The notes: a model not told the origin generated them from the sequence alone. DNA of 64,000 nucleotides from Physcomitrium patens (GCF_000002425.4 NC_037256.1:2016051-2080050), one strand, 5' to 3'; numbered from the stretch's first letter, positions 24,711 to 37,800 are shown. Made by a program: numbers and translations.

Positions 24711-24896
24711 AAGAAGTTTCAATTAAATCTTTCCATTTCAAAATTTGTACCTCGCCAATGGTTTGGTCATGTACAAAGTTGGATGTTTCCAATTTACTTG
24801 TACAAGATGGATACATGGATTTTGGTATTAGATAAAGAATAATGGTGTACTGAATTTGGCACATACCGGAGGATGTGCAGGTTCAGAGGGAATAGA

Positions 24897-26562
24897 TGTC
24901 GTGTTGTAACACGAGTATACTGTGAAAATATAAAGGAAGAGAACTTTTATTAATGTTCAGTTACCTCGAATATTGGGAGCAACGACCATATCCAGTGCAA
25001 ATACTGAGAGGCTAGGTTCAGTCACCCCGTTACAGTCAGCCGGGGCATACTAAAATGCTCCGTTCGATTCCAATAACGGGAGTCAGCAGGAAGAGAAAGG
25101 ACCAATTCACACGACGGGTGAGCCTGGTTCGAAGAGCCAATTGGATCCAATTTCAAGAATCCAATCCGGGTCCTCTTACCCAATATGAGACCTGAATTGG
25201 TCGGTCAACCTAATGCAGTCTAATTACGAGAAATCTAGGTCTTACTACGGGCCTCAGCCAATCTGACGTGAAGGACCAATTTGATCCAATTACGGAAACA
25301 TCCGGATCTTACTACTGGATTCTTATTCAATATGAGACCTGAATTGGTCGGGCGACTCAACGTGGTCCCGATTATGGGGTTTCGATTCTGTTTCAGGCTG
25401 TCCTGTTCTCTGTGTCGTTTCAGAGAACATTGTTTTCGGTAAATGGATCTCTTAAAGGTAAAAACGGAGGAAAAAGCTCTGACGGCGAGAGCCAATTCCG
25501 GATCCAAGATGGAAGATTGAAGAGATTCAGAGGCTAGGATTTGAAAGAGGGAAGAATTAGGGTTAAAGGGGAGGAAGATTAAGAAATGAGGGGGGTTTTT
25601 TTCAGATGGGGTTTTTTTGGATCGAAGAGCTAGCTTCAAGCTCTTTTCAAGGTCACTAGGTTGGTTTCATTAGGGTTTGTGAGGGGAGAGCAATCGCTGC
25701 TCAAGGTCACTAGGTTGGTTTCATTAGGGTTTGTGAGGGGAGAGCAATCGCTGCTCAAAGTCAGTGTTTATTTTGGTGTTTCGGATTTTATATAAAACAT
25801 TGATGGTTTGCATTCTCAATCGATTTGTGCAAGTCGTGTAGCATCTATGGATCAAAATTTGGTATTGTCTGGATAGTTGGGTGTGCTAAGTGTATACAAA
25901 AATTTGTGTTAATCTAACAATGCAATTAAGAGATATCTGGGTTTTAGTACAAAGGGTTGTCGGAAGTTGGCAGTCTAGGGTTGGATAGGATTTCTGTGAT
26001 ATTTGAAGATCTACTAGTTGGATCGACGTAATTTTTGGCTTGGTAATAGAAGATTTGGAGATCAAGCGGCTATTCAATTTTGAGCTGGAGTTAACGGTTG
26101 ACAAAGGAGAAATCACTTCTGGAGTTTCTACATCAAATTTCAAGGTTGCGGCCGAGTGTCATCAGTGCGGTTTTTGGGCGTTTTCTTGCAATCTGTAAGT
26201 TGGGTTGGGCTGAAATTTTTTGAGCATATAGAAGGCTTATATTGGTATTTGGATGCAAAATTTCACACTAAGTGGACGGTTGGATCAAAAGTTACAGCTT
26301 GTCAAAGCTCACTGGCTAGGATTAGGGCTTGTTACGAAAAACAAAAAAAACTTAATTATAAAAGAAATAAAGCAATTGGAATATTGTATGGTTAAAATGA
26401 CTATGAAGAGTGTTTTTAAATACTTGGAAATTGATATTTCAATTATATTCTTCATACATGGATAAAATCTATTAAGGTTTCTTTGTTATTTGCAAAAACA
26501 ACTATACTTTCCACAGCCAGATATCCAGTGTATTCTGGAATAAGACAACACGTAATACGACA
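24897..26562 (+). repeat. Gyp3-na 3' LTR (1666 bp)
   Basis: Nearly identical to the 5' LTR apart from the 33-bp difference and scattered substitutions. A purine-rich stretch (GTTCAGAGGGAATAGA) immediately precedes it and is conserved before the Gyp3 3' LTR. Confidence 0.9.
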
Positions 26563-26910
26563 CCGTATCCTCATTATGAAATTGTCCTACAAACATGCCT
26601 TCTGGCTGACCATCATAAGCAAGCTCGGACTCAAATACAATTACCAGTGATCGGTTACTTGGTATCCTTTATCATCGTCGTGGTATAGGCGGTTCCTCAT
26701 CTCGGGGTCGCCTTGGTGAGCTAGTCGGTTGAGATAATCTGACTGGCATAGTATCTATCTCTTCGCTATCCATATCAGAAGACCAAACTATGGCTACTAT
26801 AAAAATTCTATTTTATCTTGGAGAAAATAACTACATCAACTACAAATTTTGGTGGTGCTCTCCCCTTTTCTTATATTCTTGGGTGAGCAAGCTTTAGAAA
26901 GAAGCTATTG

Positions 26911-29900
26911 TCAAACCAGCTTAGGTTTATGAGGATGTTGTTGATGAAACTTCTGTATCTTTTGTGACGCATTGGCGAGATTTTCAGCTGGCTTCCATGT
27001 TCGCTCATTAATGTCATAGTGACACTAATGAACAAGATACTCCAACTTGTTCCACCTTCGCCGTGAATCCAGTACCTTTTCAACCTCGTATTCCTCGTGG
27101 TTCTCGATCTCAATACTAGGTGACGGACATTGTACTCTTCTAAGATAAGACGACTCTCGATAAGGCTCTAGCACAGAAACATGAAAGACTGGATGTACCT
27201 TCATAGAAGCTGGTAATTCTAGACGGTATGCCACTGGATTGATTTGTTTCTGGATGATCCGTTTGGCCGTCAGTTTGAGGATGAAAAGCCGAAGAAAGCT
27301 TGATATCCACCTTCAGTATCTCAAAGAGAGATCTCCAAAACTTTGATACGAACTGGGTTCCTCGATCTGATACGATATCATCTGGTAGTCCATGATATCG
27401 ATACACATTATTGAGAGAGAGCCTTGCTGTGACTTCACTAGACGATGTCTTCTTGTAAGAAACAAAGTGCGTCATCTTTGTAAGCCGATCTACCATGACA
27501 AAGATGCTGTCAAATGAGTTTGATGATGGAAGGTCCGTGATGGAGTCCATGGAAACTAAAGACCATGGTCGACGTGGAATCGGCAATGGCTGTAGGAGTC
27601 CAAAAGGGCAATGTCGAGAATTCTTGGATCTTGAACAGATGTCGCAGGAGAGGACAAAATTTTTTACATCCTTTCACATTTAGGACCACCAAAAATCTCG
27701 AGAAATAAGCTCCAAGGTCTTGTTGAATCCAAAATGTCCCGCAACTGGAAAATCGTGGCGAGATTGAAGAACTTGGAGTCGTGCTGGTCCTTTTGGGATA
27801 TATAACCGCTCTTCAAAGTATAAAAGATCTTTCTCCACCTTGAACTTGTCGTCATTGGCACGCTGCTTAATATGAATGGCTACTGAATCTTCAATGGTTA
27901 CGGCATGTATCTGATTCAGGAAGTCAGCATCAATTGGCATAATAGTAGCGCAAAGCTGAAATTGCTTTCGCTTCAACAATGTCGTACATTGTTGATCAAA
28001 CGCTGCTTCTCCAGCCTTTGGTACAAGATACGATCTCCTCGATAAGGCATCAGATAGTCTTTGCTGCTTTTCAGGTCGATAAGTGATAATAAAATCGAAC
28101 TTAGATAGCAACATACTCCAGCGAGCTTGACGTCAATTTAGAACTCGAGCCGACATGAAATACTCCAAATTCTTGTAATCTGTGTATATGATTACTGGGT
28201 GTGCTACTCCTTCAAGAAAATGATGCCATTCTTTGAAAGAATCCACTATAGCAAGAAGTTCCTTGTCGTGGATCTCATAATTGATTTCAGCAGCAGAGAA
28301 CTTTCGAGAATAGAATGCAACCGGATGGAGCTTCTTGTCTTCTCCCATTTGTGAAAGTACAGCTCCCAAAGTAAAATCCAAAACATCAGTTTCTAAATAA
28401 AAGGCCTTTGTAAAGTCTGGATGTACCAAAATTGGAGCCGTAGTAAATGCGATTTTTAAGTCTTGAAACGCCTTCTCCGCTAGAGGTCCCCATTCCAGCT
28501 TATCCTTGCATGTCAACCGAGTGAGAGAAGCAGCAACTTGAGAGTAATTCTCGATGAAGATCCGATAGAAGTTGGCAAAGTCAAGAAAGCATTGTACGTC
28601 TCTCATCGTCTTCGGAACCTTTCAAGACACGATTACTTCCACCTTCTTGGGCTCCATCTAAAAGCCTTCCGTAGTCGCAATGAATCCCAAAAAATCCATC
28701 TCTATTTGGTGAAATAAACACTTCTCCAACTTAGCATATAGTCCTCGCTCGTGTAGTTTCTTCAAGACCAAACGAACGTACTTTTCATGCTCTTCGTCAT
28801 TTTTGGAAAATATGAGAATATCATCCAAATAAATGACAATAAAATCGTCAAGGTACTCTCGAAAAATGTCATTCATCATATGTTGAAAGACTGCTGGAGG
28901 ATTGGTAAGACCAAAAGACATGACATTATACTCAAAATGGCCATATCTTGTATGGAACACTGTCTTCCTTTCATCTCCTTCCTTGATCCATACGAGGTTG
29001 TAAGCTCCCCTTAGATCAATTTTTGTAAAAATCCTTACACGTCCAAGTTATTCTAAGAAACCAAAAATCAAGGGTAACGGGTAATGATTCTTCTTTGTTA
29101 CCTTGTTGAGGCCTCGATAGTCCACGCATATCCGCAATGAGCTATCTTTCTTCTTCACAAATAAGATGGGTGCTCCACTTGACGATTTTGAATGATGGTT
29201 GAAGTTCTTGGCTAGATTCTCGTCGATGTACTTCCGCAACTCTGCCAACTCTGTCTATGATAGATTATAGATTGGGCCAAAAGGTGGTTGTGTTCCTTCC
29301 TGTAAGTCTATGGCGCAATCATATGGTCTGTGTTCCGATAGCATGTCGGCATTTTTCTTTTGAAACACGTCTTTAAAATCCTTATATTGCTCCGGTATAC
29401 TTGTTGTCGAGATCTTCTCCCCGGTAGTTGGAGCCACATTAATGACAAACAGTGTGCCTTCCTTGGACGATCTTATAAATGCTCTTGCTCCAATAAATAA
29501 GGATTTTTCTATTCGAGATTTTCTACTAGGCTTGCTCTTGGGTGGTTTTGTGAAAAAGGTCATCTTTCGCAACTTCCAATCTATGGATGGATTATGCTTT
29601 TCTAACCAGAAAAGACCAAAAATAATAGGATTTGATGGGGTCCTAATAATATTGAAAATAATATGACTACTATGGCCCTTAAACGTCACTTCTATAAGTT
29701 CTGATTCATGGGTGACACTACCAGACAATAAAAATCGTCCATCTATGACCTCAACATGAACAGGTTTGGATTTTTGTACTAAAGGGATCTTATGATGCTT
29801 CATAAATTCTTCGTTTAAGAAACAAGCAGATGCTCTTGAATCTAATAATACTAAAGTTCTCAGTTTCTGAGGGTCAATAAATAAAGGGATTATAAAACAA

Positions 29901-29965
29901 AGGGTAGGTTGAGCGAAAACAAAGGAACTTGGTTGTTGTTGCGATGTTTCACTGTTCAACCGCAT
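26911..29965 (-). pseudogene. Gyp1-a Pol: protease, RT, RNase H, integrase, chromodomain (broken)
   Basis: The protease block reads LLDSRASACFL, the active-site Gly changed to Arg. RT has YLDD at about 28824; the palm and connection regions are split by stops and small frame changes near 29250, 28640 and 28120. An HHCC finger and integrase core (SMDSITDLPSS; SDRGTQF) are present. About 414 bp corresponding to the integrase C-terminus are deleted near 27250, compared with Gyp1-b. The chromodomain at about 26930-27130 keeps [12 protein letters not shown] and LEYLVH, with a stop where the next Trp should be. Not functional. Confidence 0.88.
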
Positions 29966-30996
29966 GGTTCATATCGTGGCTGGGCATCCTCGTTTTCTTG
30001 AATAAACGCACTCCTAGTCTTGAAAATACGTCGATTTTTCTTCTTGGGGCAGTTTCCAACTTTGTGGCCTTCTTCACCGCAATACAAGCATAGACCTTCC
30101 TCCATACGTCGCTTTTTTTCTTCTAGAGTAAGGGATTTGACACGTACCACATTAATTTTCATGTCTTCTACCTCTGAATGTGAATTCACGTTGCTTACCG
30201 ATATAGTTAGGGCATGGCGAACCATATGTTGTGTTGAACGTTGGTCTTGAGGGCATTGAAATAGGCGGTTATCATATTTCATAGCTTGGCTAATAGCTTC
30301 GTTGAGTATTTGTGGATCAAGAAGAGTTAACAGCAAATCCTTCACATCGTCTCTTAAATCCCAATAGAATTGACTCATCAACGCTTCTTCGTCCCAATTG
30401 ATGTTGCATGCTAATTGCTTAAAGTCTGATGCATAGACTGATGTAGAGCGCATCCCTTGTTGTAGTGATTGGATCTTTGTTGTAGCCCATCGAACCTTGT
30501 CGTGTTGACCAAATGCTTCTGCAAACACCTCCAAAAAGGTTTCAAAGTTGTTTAGTATGGACAATCGTTTCTTAAACAAAAGAGCAAATCATGATAGAGC
30601 TTGTTCTGTAAATAAGGTTCCAACAAGCCCAACACATGACTCCTCCGTTGGATAGCGTTCGGGCTGTAAAATTGTTATCAACATAATTTGGTTGATGAAT
30701 CCTCGAAACTTGGAATGCGTACCATCGAACTTGTCCGGAAGGCTAACTCGAGGCTCCTTATGTTGTAGAACCAGCGGTGCTTGTCGAACATGAGGCAAAG
30801 TTGCTTCTCCAAGTGTAAAAGTTTGAGGCTGGTGGAACCTAGATTGTGCCATCGTAGATGCTCCATCATTATGAAGCCTTGCCACGACTCCTTCAATCTC
30901 TGTAGTTCTTTGCGATAATATAGCAAGGGCATTAATGATAGCATCCAACTTGGACTCCAAACTTTTCGTCATACTAATGTCTTGGCCCTCGGCCAT
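29956..30996 (-). pseudogene. Gyp1-a Gag with one nonsense codon
   Basis: Minus-strand Gag of the sushi/Tf1 type: a coiled N-terminus, then the PDKFDGT.SKFRGF block and a capsid-like region. It ends with an intact CCHC knuckle (CLYCGEEGHKVGNC). A TGA at 30589-30591 replaces the Trp codon found in Gyp1-b, splitting the ORF. Gag ends at 29956 and overlaps the first codons of Pol, which lie in another frame. Confidence 0.88.
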
Positions 30997-31276
30997 TCTA
31001 AGAGAAGGATAGAAATGACTCTACAAGAAGACAATATTGGTTTAGAGGAGGGTACTCCGCAACCTCTAAAATGCCTTAAGAGCTTCAAGAAAAGGAGTAA
31101 TCTACTCTCTCAAAGAAGAATAAGACTCCAATATTGTAACAAAAGAAGTATTAGTTTAGAGGAGGGTAATCTGCAACCTCTAAAATGCTAGTACACTTCC
31201 AAGCAGAGAGGTAATCCACACTCTAACAAAGAAGAAACTAGCTTTGATATCTGAGGTGAGTGCAATCTTGACAAAC
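30997..31276 (-). promoter_or_regulatory. Gyp1-a leader: self-primer site and repeated GATTACCC motif
   Basis: Between LTR and Gag start. The 11 bases at 31264-31274, two bases from the LTR, read AATCTTGACAA on this strand. This differs by two transitions from the RNA-start sequence AGTCTCGACAA in the LTR, consistent with a decayed self-primer site. Four degenerate copies of GGATTACCC (minus sense) follow, as in Gyp1-b. Confidence 0.7.
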
Positions 31277-31668
31277 TGTTACGGACACAAAAATATAAAC
31301 TCGAGATCTAACAAAAAATTCAAGAAGAACTTGCAAGAACTAGATTAATCAGATGAGAACAACACCAGAGAGGTGAGCTAGAGCTCCAAGAGATGTGTTG
31401 TCGAGACTGAAGAACTCTTCAGCCTCAATTCTAATATATACTTCTATTTAGGAAGCTTCTCAAGCAACGTCTACCAACTAGGAAGCTTCTAAAAGGTTCC
31501 AAAGACTTGCTTCTAGAAGGTTCTAGAAACTTATCTCTAGAAGATTCTAAGGACTATGTCCCTAATATCTTCTACCAACTAAGAAGCTTCTAGATGGTTC
31601 TAGAGACTTGCTTCTAGAAGGTTCTAGAAACTTGTTTCTAGATGGTTCTAAGGATTATGTCCCTAACA
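31277..31668 (-). repeat. Gyp1-a 5' LTR
   Basis: Read on the minus strand it starts TGTTAGGGACAT and ends TAACA. It is a decayed version of the Gyp1-b LTR: GAA/TTC clusters are still visible, and the predicted RNA start AGTCTCGACAA is intact. Confidence 0.92.
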
Positions 31669-31673
31669 CATGG

Positions 31674-33764
31674 TGATATTTGTGGTCCAATTAATCCAAT
31701 ATCAAGACCATTTTGTTATTTTTTGGTCCTTGTTGATGCATCAAGTAAACAATTACATGTTTTATTATTATCAACTCAAAACATGGTGTTTTTCAATCTT
31801 ATATCTATGCTTATTCATTTTCGGGCACATTTTCTTGATTATTCCATAAAAATATTGCATATGGATAATGCAAAAGAATTTGCATCAAAGTCTTTTGAAG
31901 ACTATTGTACTACAACAAAAATTGAGTTGACATATTGTGTTCCATATGAACATGCTTAAAATGGACTTACAGAGTCATTTATAAAGCATATATAACTCAT
32001 TACTCGGTCACTCTTCCTTCCCAAAAATTTACTTGCATGTATGTGGGATCATGCAATTTTACATGCTGCAACATTAATACGCATCCATCCTTCTTCTTTT
32101 GAAATTGTTTCACGACATGAGCTCATTTTGGGTCGTGTTCAAAATGTATCTCACTTGCGAGTATTTGATTGCCGTGCTTGGATTCTAGTACCAGAACCTA
32201 GCAACTTACCATTAGAGCTCATCGACAAGAAGGCATATATGTTGGTTTTGATTCATCAAACATTATTCGTATTGTTGATCCATCAATTGGCACATTATTA
32301 CGTGCACATTTATAAAATTGCTGTTTTGAAGAAAATGTATTCCCATCTCTTCATGGAAGAGTATTCAATCAACAAAGAAATAAAGTACTCATATTTGAAG
32401 CACTAGAAATGTTTACAATGAATCCCAATCCTAAGACATTTTTGGCAAAAACTGAAGTTGCTAAGATTTTGCATCTAAAACGGATCGCAGATGAAACACT
32501 TGATGGCTTCAACGATGCACCTAGAATTACAAGAGTTCCTATTAATGAGGCTCAGAATGCACCTACTCAGATTGTAGTGCCATTGACTAAAATACCTCAA
32601 GTTATAACAACAACAACTAAAAGAATTCGTAGAGCAGATAAGCAACCACATAAAAAGAAAGCTATAAAATTAACTAGTTTTGGTATTATTTCTCAAGAAA
32701 TTACCACTCATCTTTTGGGACTACCAATTCATGATGATATATCCATGCATAATGTACTTTCAATTCCTATGAAAAACAATCTTAAAATTGGAAGGAATAA
32801 GAACAAGTTGTGTAAAGAATTATCTATTATGTATTGTGCTACAGATGATATTTGGGACAGATCATCTATTACGGTAGATGAATCATTTGCATGTATGATT
32901 ATAGAAGCCCTTTCTTATGAGGGAGACGATCCTGAATCTCAAACCATCGAGGAGGTGATGCATCGCTTTGATTGGTTAAAATGAAAAACTGCTATTAAAG
33001 AGGAGTATGCCTCTTTGCGTAAGAAGAAAGTCTTTGGTACAATTGTAGACACTTTTATATCTCGCCCTATGGGATATAAGATGATTTTAATGTGCAAGCG
33101 AGATGCTTAAGGCCAAATAAACCGCTATAAAGTTTGTCTTGTTGCTCAAGGATTTACTCAACGATTTGGCATTGATTATGAATCCACATATTCTCTAGTC
33201 ATGGTTTCAATTACATTTCAAATGACAGTTCATGCCACCCTTGACATGCATCTGATGGATGTAGTAACTACATATCTATATGGTTCTCTTGATGCAAATA
33301 TTTATATGAAAGTTCCACCTTGCTTAAAAACGAGAATTCTAAATTGACTCGCTCTAGGACAATATCGTAGTATTAAATTATGTAAGGCCTTGTATGATTT
33401 AAAATAATTTGGATGCATGTGGTATCAATGTCTTCTAGATTATTCAATTAAAAATAAGTTTACAAGTGATCCACTAATTCCTTGTTTGTTTATCAAACGA
33501 GATAAAACTAGTTTTGTGATCATCGCTATACATGTTCATGATCTTAACCTAGTGGAAACTACATTTGCATGTGTTATAGCTACTAATCTACTTATACGTG
33601 AATATGAGATGAAAACACTAGGAAAAACAACTTTTTGTATTGATCTTTAGATTATGCATCTAACAGATGGTAGCATTTTTTTCTATCAACTAACGTATAT
33701 TAGACGAATCTTACGAAGATTTAATATAATTGATGCTTATCCATTGTCCACACCAATGGTTGGA
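31674..33764 (+). pseudogene. Cop-1 integrase core and reverse transcriptase relic
   Basis: Resumes the copia polyprotein right after the CATGG duplication. The integrase core has ICGPI.P then a DASS block, with HMDNAKEFASKSF for the second Asp and CVPYEHA before a stop. From 32409 the linker region, and from about 33000 RT fragments (LVAQGFTQRFGIDY; VIIAIHVHDLNLV where YVDD should be), with several stops. Cut by Gyp2-a at 33769. Confidence 0.85.
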
Positions 33765-33769
33765 CGTGG

Positions 33770-34321
33770 TGTCAAGGACAAGAACTCGATGAAAAAGTAA
33801 TTTAGACAAGTGAGCCTTCACTCAAAGAAAGGTAACAAAATATAAATAAACAAGTATGTGTATTGAAAGAGAAACTTGAATGGCTATTGCCAAAAGATAA
33901 GAAAAACTAGAGACCCTTGAAACTAGACTAGAAGCAAGAAAGGAGTTGACAAGAGTGAAGAAGGCTTCACTCTTGTCTCTATATATACTATCTAACTATT
34001 CGCTACATGGCAATGTTCTATAGGACCTCCAATATGTGTTGACTTTATAGGACATATGCCTTGACTTACAAGGCAAGTTTTTTTACATGTGAGCCACATA
34101 GTTAGCTTGGTCTTCAAGCTAACAACATGTGTGACACATGGCCAACTTGTTGACTACATTTCTAGTCCAAAAAGTCAATTAAAGACACCTATGAAGTCAA
34201 AGCAGCATCTATGAAGCTTCTAAGAAGCTTCCATATCAAAAACTATAGAATTAACTTACTTTTACTTATTTCTATATATTAGTATATGTAATTATTAGCT
34301 TACATGAATATGTCCATGATA
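33770..34321 (-). repeat. Gyp2-a 3' LTR
   Basis: In element sense it runs TATCATGGAC to CTTGACA. The sequence TTGACAAGAGT on this strand (33946-33956) is the reverse complement of the predicted RNA start and matches the primer site of Gyp2-b exactly. Confidence 0.9.
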
Positions 34322-34362
34322 TTATTCTCCATTCTAGGGACGAGTTCCACGAGGAGCGGTCA

Positions 34363-34690
34363 TCATATGTTGAAGAAATCTATGATGCGACAAATTGTAT
34401 TTGCCACATACTCCAATCTTTTTTTTCTTCAAAGATGATTGATAGGGCCTCTCAACCATCGGTAGTGTCCCATATCAGGGCGAAAAGACCACTCACTTAT
34501 TTGATCATTGTTGAGGCCTTCATAACTTCCTTCAAATAGAACATTTGGAACACCATCAGGAGTTGTTTCTACCTCTAGCAAAATCACCAAACATTGGAAG
34601 TCCCTTCCCAAATCGTGATACCAAATGTGTTGTATCTCGCCATCTATTCAAGGAAGAACATGTCGTTCTTGAAGATCTTCATCTCGATTG
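34363..34690 (-). pseudogene. Gyp2-a ORF3 (function unknown)
   Basis: Same position as ORF3 in Gyp1, between the chromodomain and 3' LTR. Recognisable blocks are LVILLEVE, DGVPNVLFEG, GHYRWLRGPINHL and a hydrophobic C-terminal helix. One TGA follows NHL and another lies near 34657. Conservation of these blocks between two families is the main argument that it was a protein. Confidence 0.6.
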
Positions 34691-34879
34691 CATCATCTTG
34701 AAGGTTGTAACAATCATAATGGCTCATCTGACAGGTCAGCAAATGAAGGCTCTTGAGTCGAATCCACTGGTTGTTGGTTCTCCATCTCTTGAGCATCACA
34801 ACTACAAAGAAGCTACAAACAAGGATTGAAAGTAGAATGTTATCTTGCCTAGATGTTGTTTCTTTTATAAAGAAGGTTT

Positions 34880-37800
34880 TCATCTTGATTTTGATAGATG
34901 TCGTCGATGAAAAGCCTCCACCGCCTTTGCTGCATTTGCAAGATTCTTTATTGGCTCCCATGTATGTTCACTAATATCATATCCGCATCAATGGACAAGA
35001 TATTCTAATTTATTTCGATGCCGCCTTGAATCTAAGACTTCTTCTACTTCAAACTCTTCATTATTGTCCACTTCAATAGGAGGAGGTAGATCTTGTCATC
35101 TTCTTGGTATGTCCATTGTCTTGTATGATTCAAAAAGAGATACAAGGAATATTGGATGGATTTTTATTGACTCTGATAGATGTAAACAATATGCAACTGG
35201 ATTGATTTGTGTAGAAATAGAAAATGGTCCAAGTCTTCTATAGTCCAACTTGTCACAAGGACGAGTAGTCTTGATATTATGACGAAGTAGCCATACCTTA
35301 TCACCCAAGAAGAATGGTGGTTGTTCCTTTCGATAGACATCCGCATTGACCTTTTGTTGTTCTTGAGCCTCTTTTAATTGTGCCTTTATCGTTGCATGTA
35401 GCTTTGATAAATGAATCGCCAAATCTTTTGCAACAAGATTATCAACTTTTAAAAAGTCAAAAGTATCAAGTCGTGGATGATAACCATAATTAGCAAAGAA
35501 AGATGTTTGTTTTGTTTAAGAATGTATTGTGTTATTGTAAGCAAACTCTACCAATGGCAAAAGAGTTGTCCAATCATCTTATTGGTAATTAATGGTACAT
35601 CTTAAATATTGCTCTAAAACTTAATTAACATGCTCTATTTGTCCATCAATTTGAGGATGGAATGGCGAAGATAGTTTTATATCGACTTTTAAAATCTTGA
35701 AAAGAGTCTGCCAAAATCTTGATACAAATTGAATTCCCCTATCTGATATAATATCCTTGGATAATCCATGATAACGATAGATATTGTCAAAAAAGAGCTT
35801 AGCTATTTCTTCACATGTGATAGATTTTGTATATGGTACAAAATGTGCCATCTTGGTAAAATGATCTACTATCACGAATATAGAGTCATAAGAACCTGAG
35901 ATTGGAAGATCCGTGATGAAGTCCATAGAAACAAAAGCCCATGGTTGTTCTAGAATGGGTAATGGTTGAAGAAGTCCAAAAGGTCGATGACGAGGAGTTT
36001 TTGATCTTGAGCAAATATTACATGATTGTACAAAATCTTTGACTTCTTTTCACATTTGAGGCCACCAAAAATCCTTACATATCAATTCCAAAGTCTTATT
36101 ATATCCAAAATATCCTGCTGTTGGAAAGTCGTGACGAACTTGAAAAATACGTAAATGTGCTTTTCGTTTTGGAACATGTAGGCATCCTTCGAAATAGAGT
36201 AGATTGTTCTTGAATTCAAATTTAGAGGGATCATGAGATTTAGAAGAATTATTCTTGATATCATGAACAAGAGGGTCTGAAGACATACTTAACTAGACTT
36301 GCTTAAGAAAAGTTAAATCAATAGTCACTGTTGATTTTATTCCTCGAAGATGAAATTGCTTCGGCTTCAAGAGAACCATTCTTTGTTGCTCAAAAGCTGC
36401 ATCTCCTTCTTTTGGTACAAGATAAGAATGTCTAGACAAGGCATTGGACAAATCTTGTTGTTTTCCTGGCCGATAAGTGATGATGAACTCGAATCTTGAT
36501 AATGACATGCTTCAATAAGCTTGACGATGATTTACTACATGTGCTAACATAAAATACTCGAGGTTTTTGTAATCCATATGCATGATGATTGGACTGGAAG
36601 TGCCTTCTAGATAATGACACCATTCTTGAAAAGAATCTACGATTACAAGAAGTTCTTTGTCATGGATCTCATAATTGATTTCTATTGTTGAGAATTTTTT
36701 TGAATGAAAGGCTATTGGATGAAGTTTGTCATCTGTTCCCATTTGTGATAAAACCATACCTAGAGCAAAGTTTGATGCATCTGTTTCCATAAAGAATGCT
36801 TTGGAAAAATCAACACGATACAAGATTGGTGTAGAAACAAACGCTGTCTTCAAAGATTCAAAAGCAACTTCCGCTTCTTGATTCCATTGGAGTTTGTCTT
36901 TACAAGTCAAACATATAAGTGGAGCTGTAACTCGAGAGAAGTCCTTGATGAAGATCCGATAGTAGTTGACAAATTCCAAAAAATATTGGACATGTCTTAC
37001 CGTTTTTGGGATCTTCCAATCTATAATAGTTTGAACTTTCTTAGGATCGATCATAAGTCCATCATTTGAAATGATATAACCTAAGAAATCGACTTGAGTA
37101 GTGTGGAATACACACTTTTCTATCTTGGCATAGAGTCATGTATCTCTTAATTTTTATAACACAAGTTGAACATGAAGTTCATGTTATTTTGGATTCTTAG
37201 AATAGATCAAGATGTCATCTAGATAATGGACCACAAAATCATCCAAAAACTCTCAAAAAATATCATTCATTAGATGTTGAAAAGCTGCTGGTGCATTTGT
37301 AAGTCCAAAAGGCATGATGTTGTATTCAAAATATCTATACCTAATTTGAAACGCAGTCTTCCATTCATCTCCTTCTTTGATGCGTACTAGATTGTATACT
37401 CTTAGGAGATCTATTTTTGTATAGATCTTAGCTTGATTCAATTGATCAAGAAGTCCAGATATTAAAGGTAGTGGATACCTGTTCTTGATGGTAATCTTGT
37501 TGAGTCCTCGATAATCAATACTCATTTGTAATGATCCATCTTTTTTCTTCACAAATAGAATTGGAGCTCCTGTCGGAGATTTAGAATGACATATGAAATT
37601 CTTGGCTAGATTTTCTTCAATATACTCCTTGAGTTCAATCAACTCATTTTGTGATAAAGTGTAGATTGGTCCGAATGGTGGTTGTGCTCCTTCTTGAAGG
37701 TCAATTGAGCAAACATAGAGATGATATTCCGGAAGTGTATCCACATTCTTTTTTTCGAATATATCTTGAAATTCTTGATATTGACTTGGAATGCGACTTG

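Larger units (their letters stand above)
21258..26562 (+). mobile_element. Gyp3-na: non-autonomous long-LTR element with a Gag-only ORF
   Basis: LTRs 21258-22890 and 24897-26562 start TGTCGTGTTG and end ACGACA; flanking duplication is 4 bp, CCGT (21254-21257 and 26563-26566). The LTR 5' halves, primer site and 3' polypurine region resemble those of the complete element Gyp3 at 42662. The internal 2 kb encode only a Gag-like protein, with no protease, RT or integrase. This is the layout of TR-GAG type non-autonomous elements, presumably mobilised by Gyp3 proteins. Confidence 0.88.
21111..26773 (-). pseudogene. Gyp1-a ORF3 (function unknown), split by Gyp3-na
   Basis: Minus-strand ORF downstream of the chromodomain: 26773 to 26563, then 21257 to 21111 after the Gyp3-na insertion. 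It aligns in one frame with Gyp1-b ORF3 over its full length and has two adjacent stops in the basic stretch. Conserved blocks are a basic N-terminal third, LVIVFE, YDGQPEG, GHYxWLQGPMNHLP and the end FLRWY. I recognise no family. Confidence 0.6.
20672..31668 (-). mobile_element. Gyp1-a: chromodomain Ty3/gypsy element (chromovirus), interrupted
   Basis: Minus-strand LTR element inserted into the Cop-1 integrase, flanked by the 5-bp duplication CATGG (20667-20671 and 31669-31673). Both LTRs are 392 bp and differ at roughly 5% of sites by eye. The order on the minus strand is LTR, leader, Gag, protease-RT-RNase H-integrase-chromodomain, ORF3, polypurine tract, LTR. Gyp3-na sits inside ORF3. Without it the element is about 5.7 kb. 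Confidence 0.95.
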
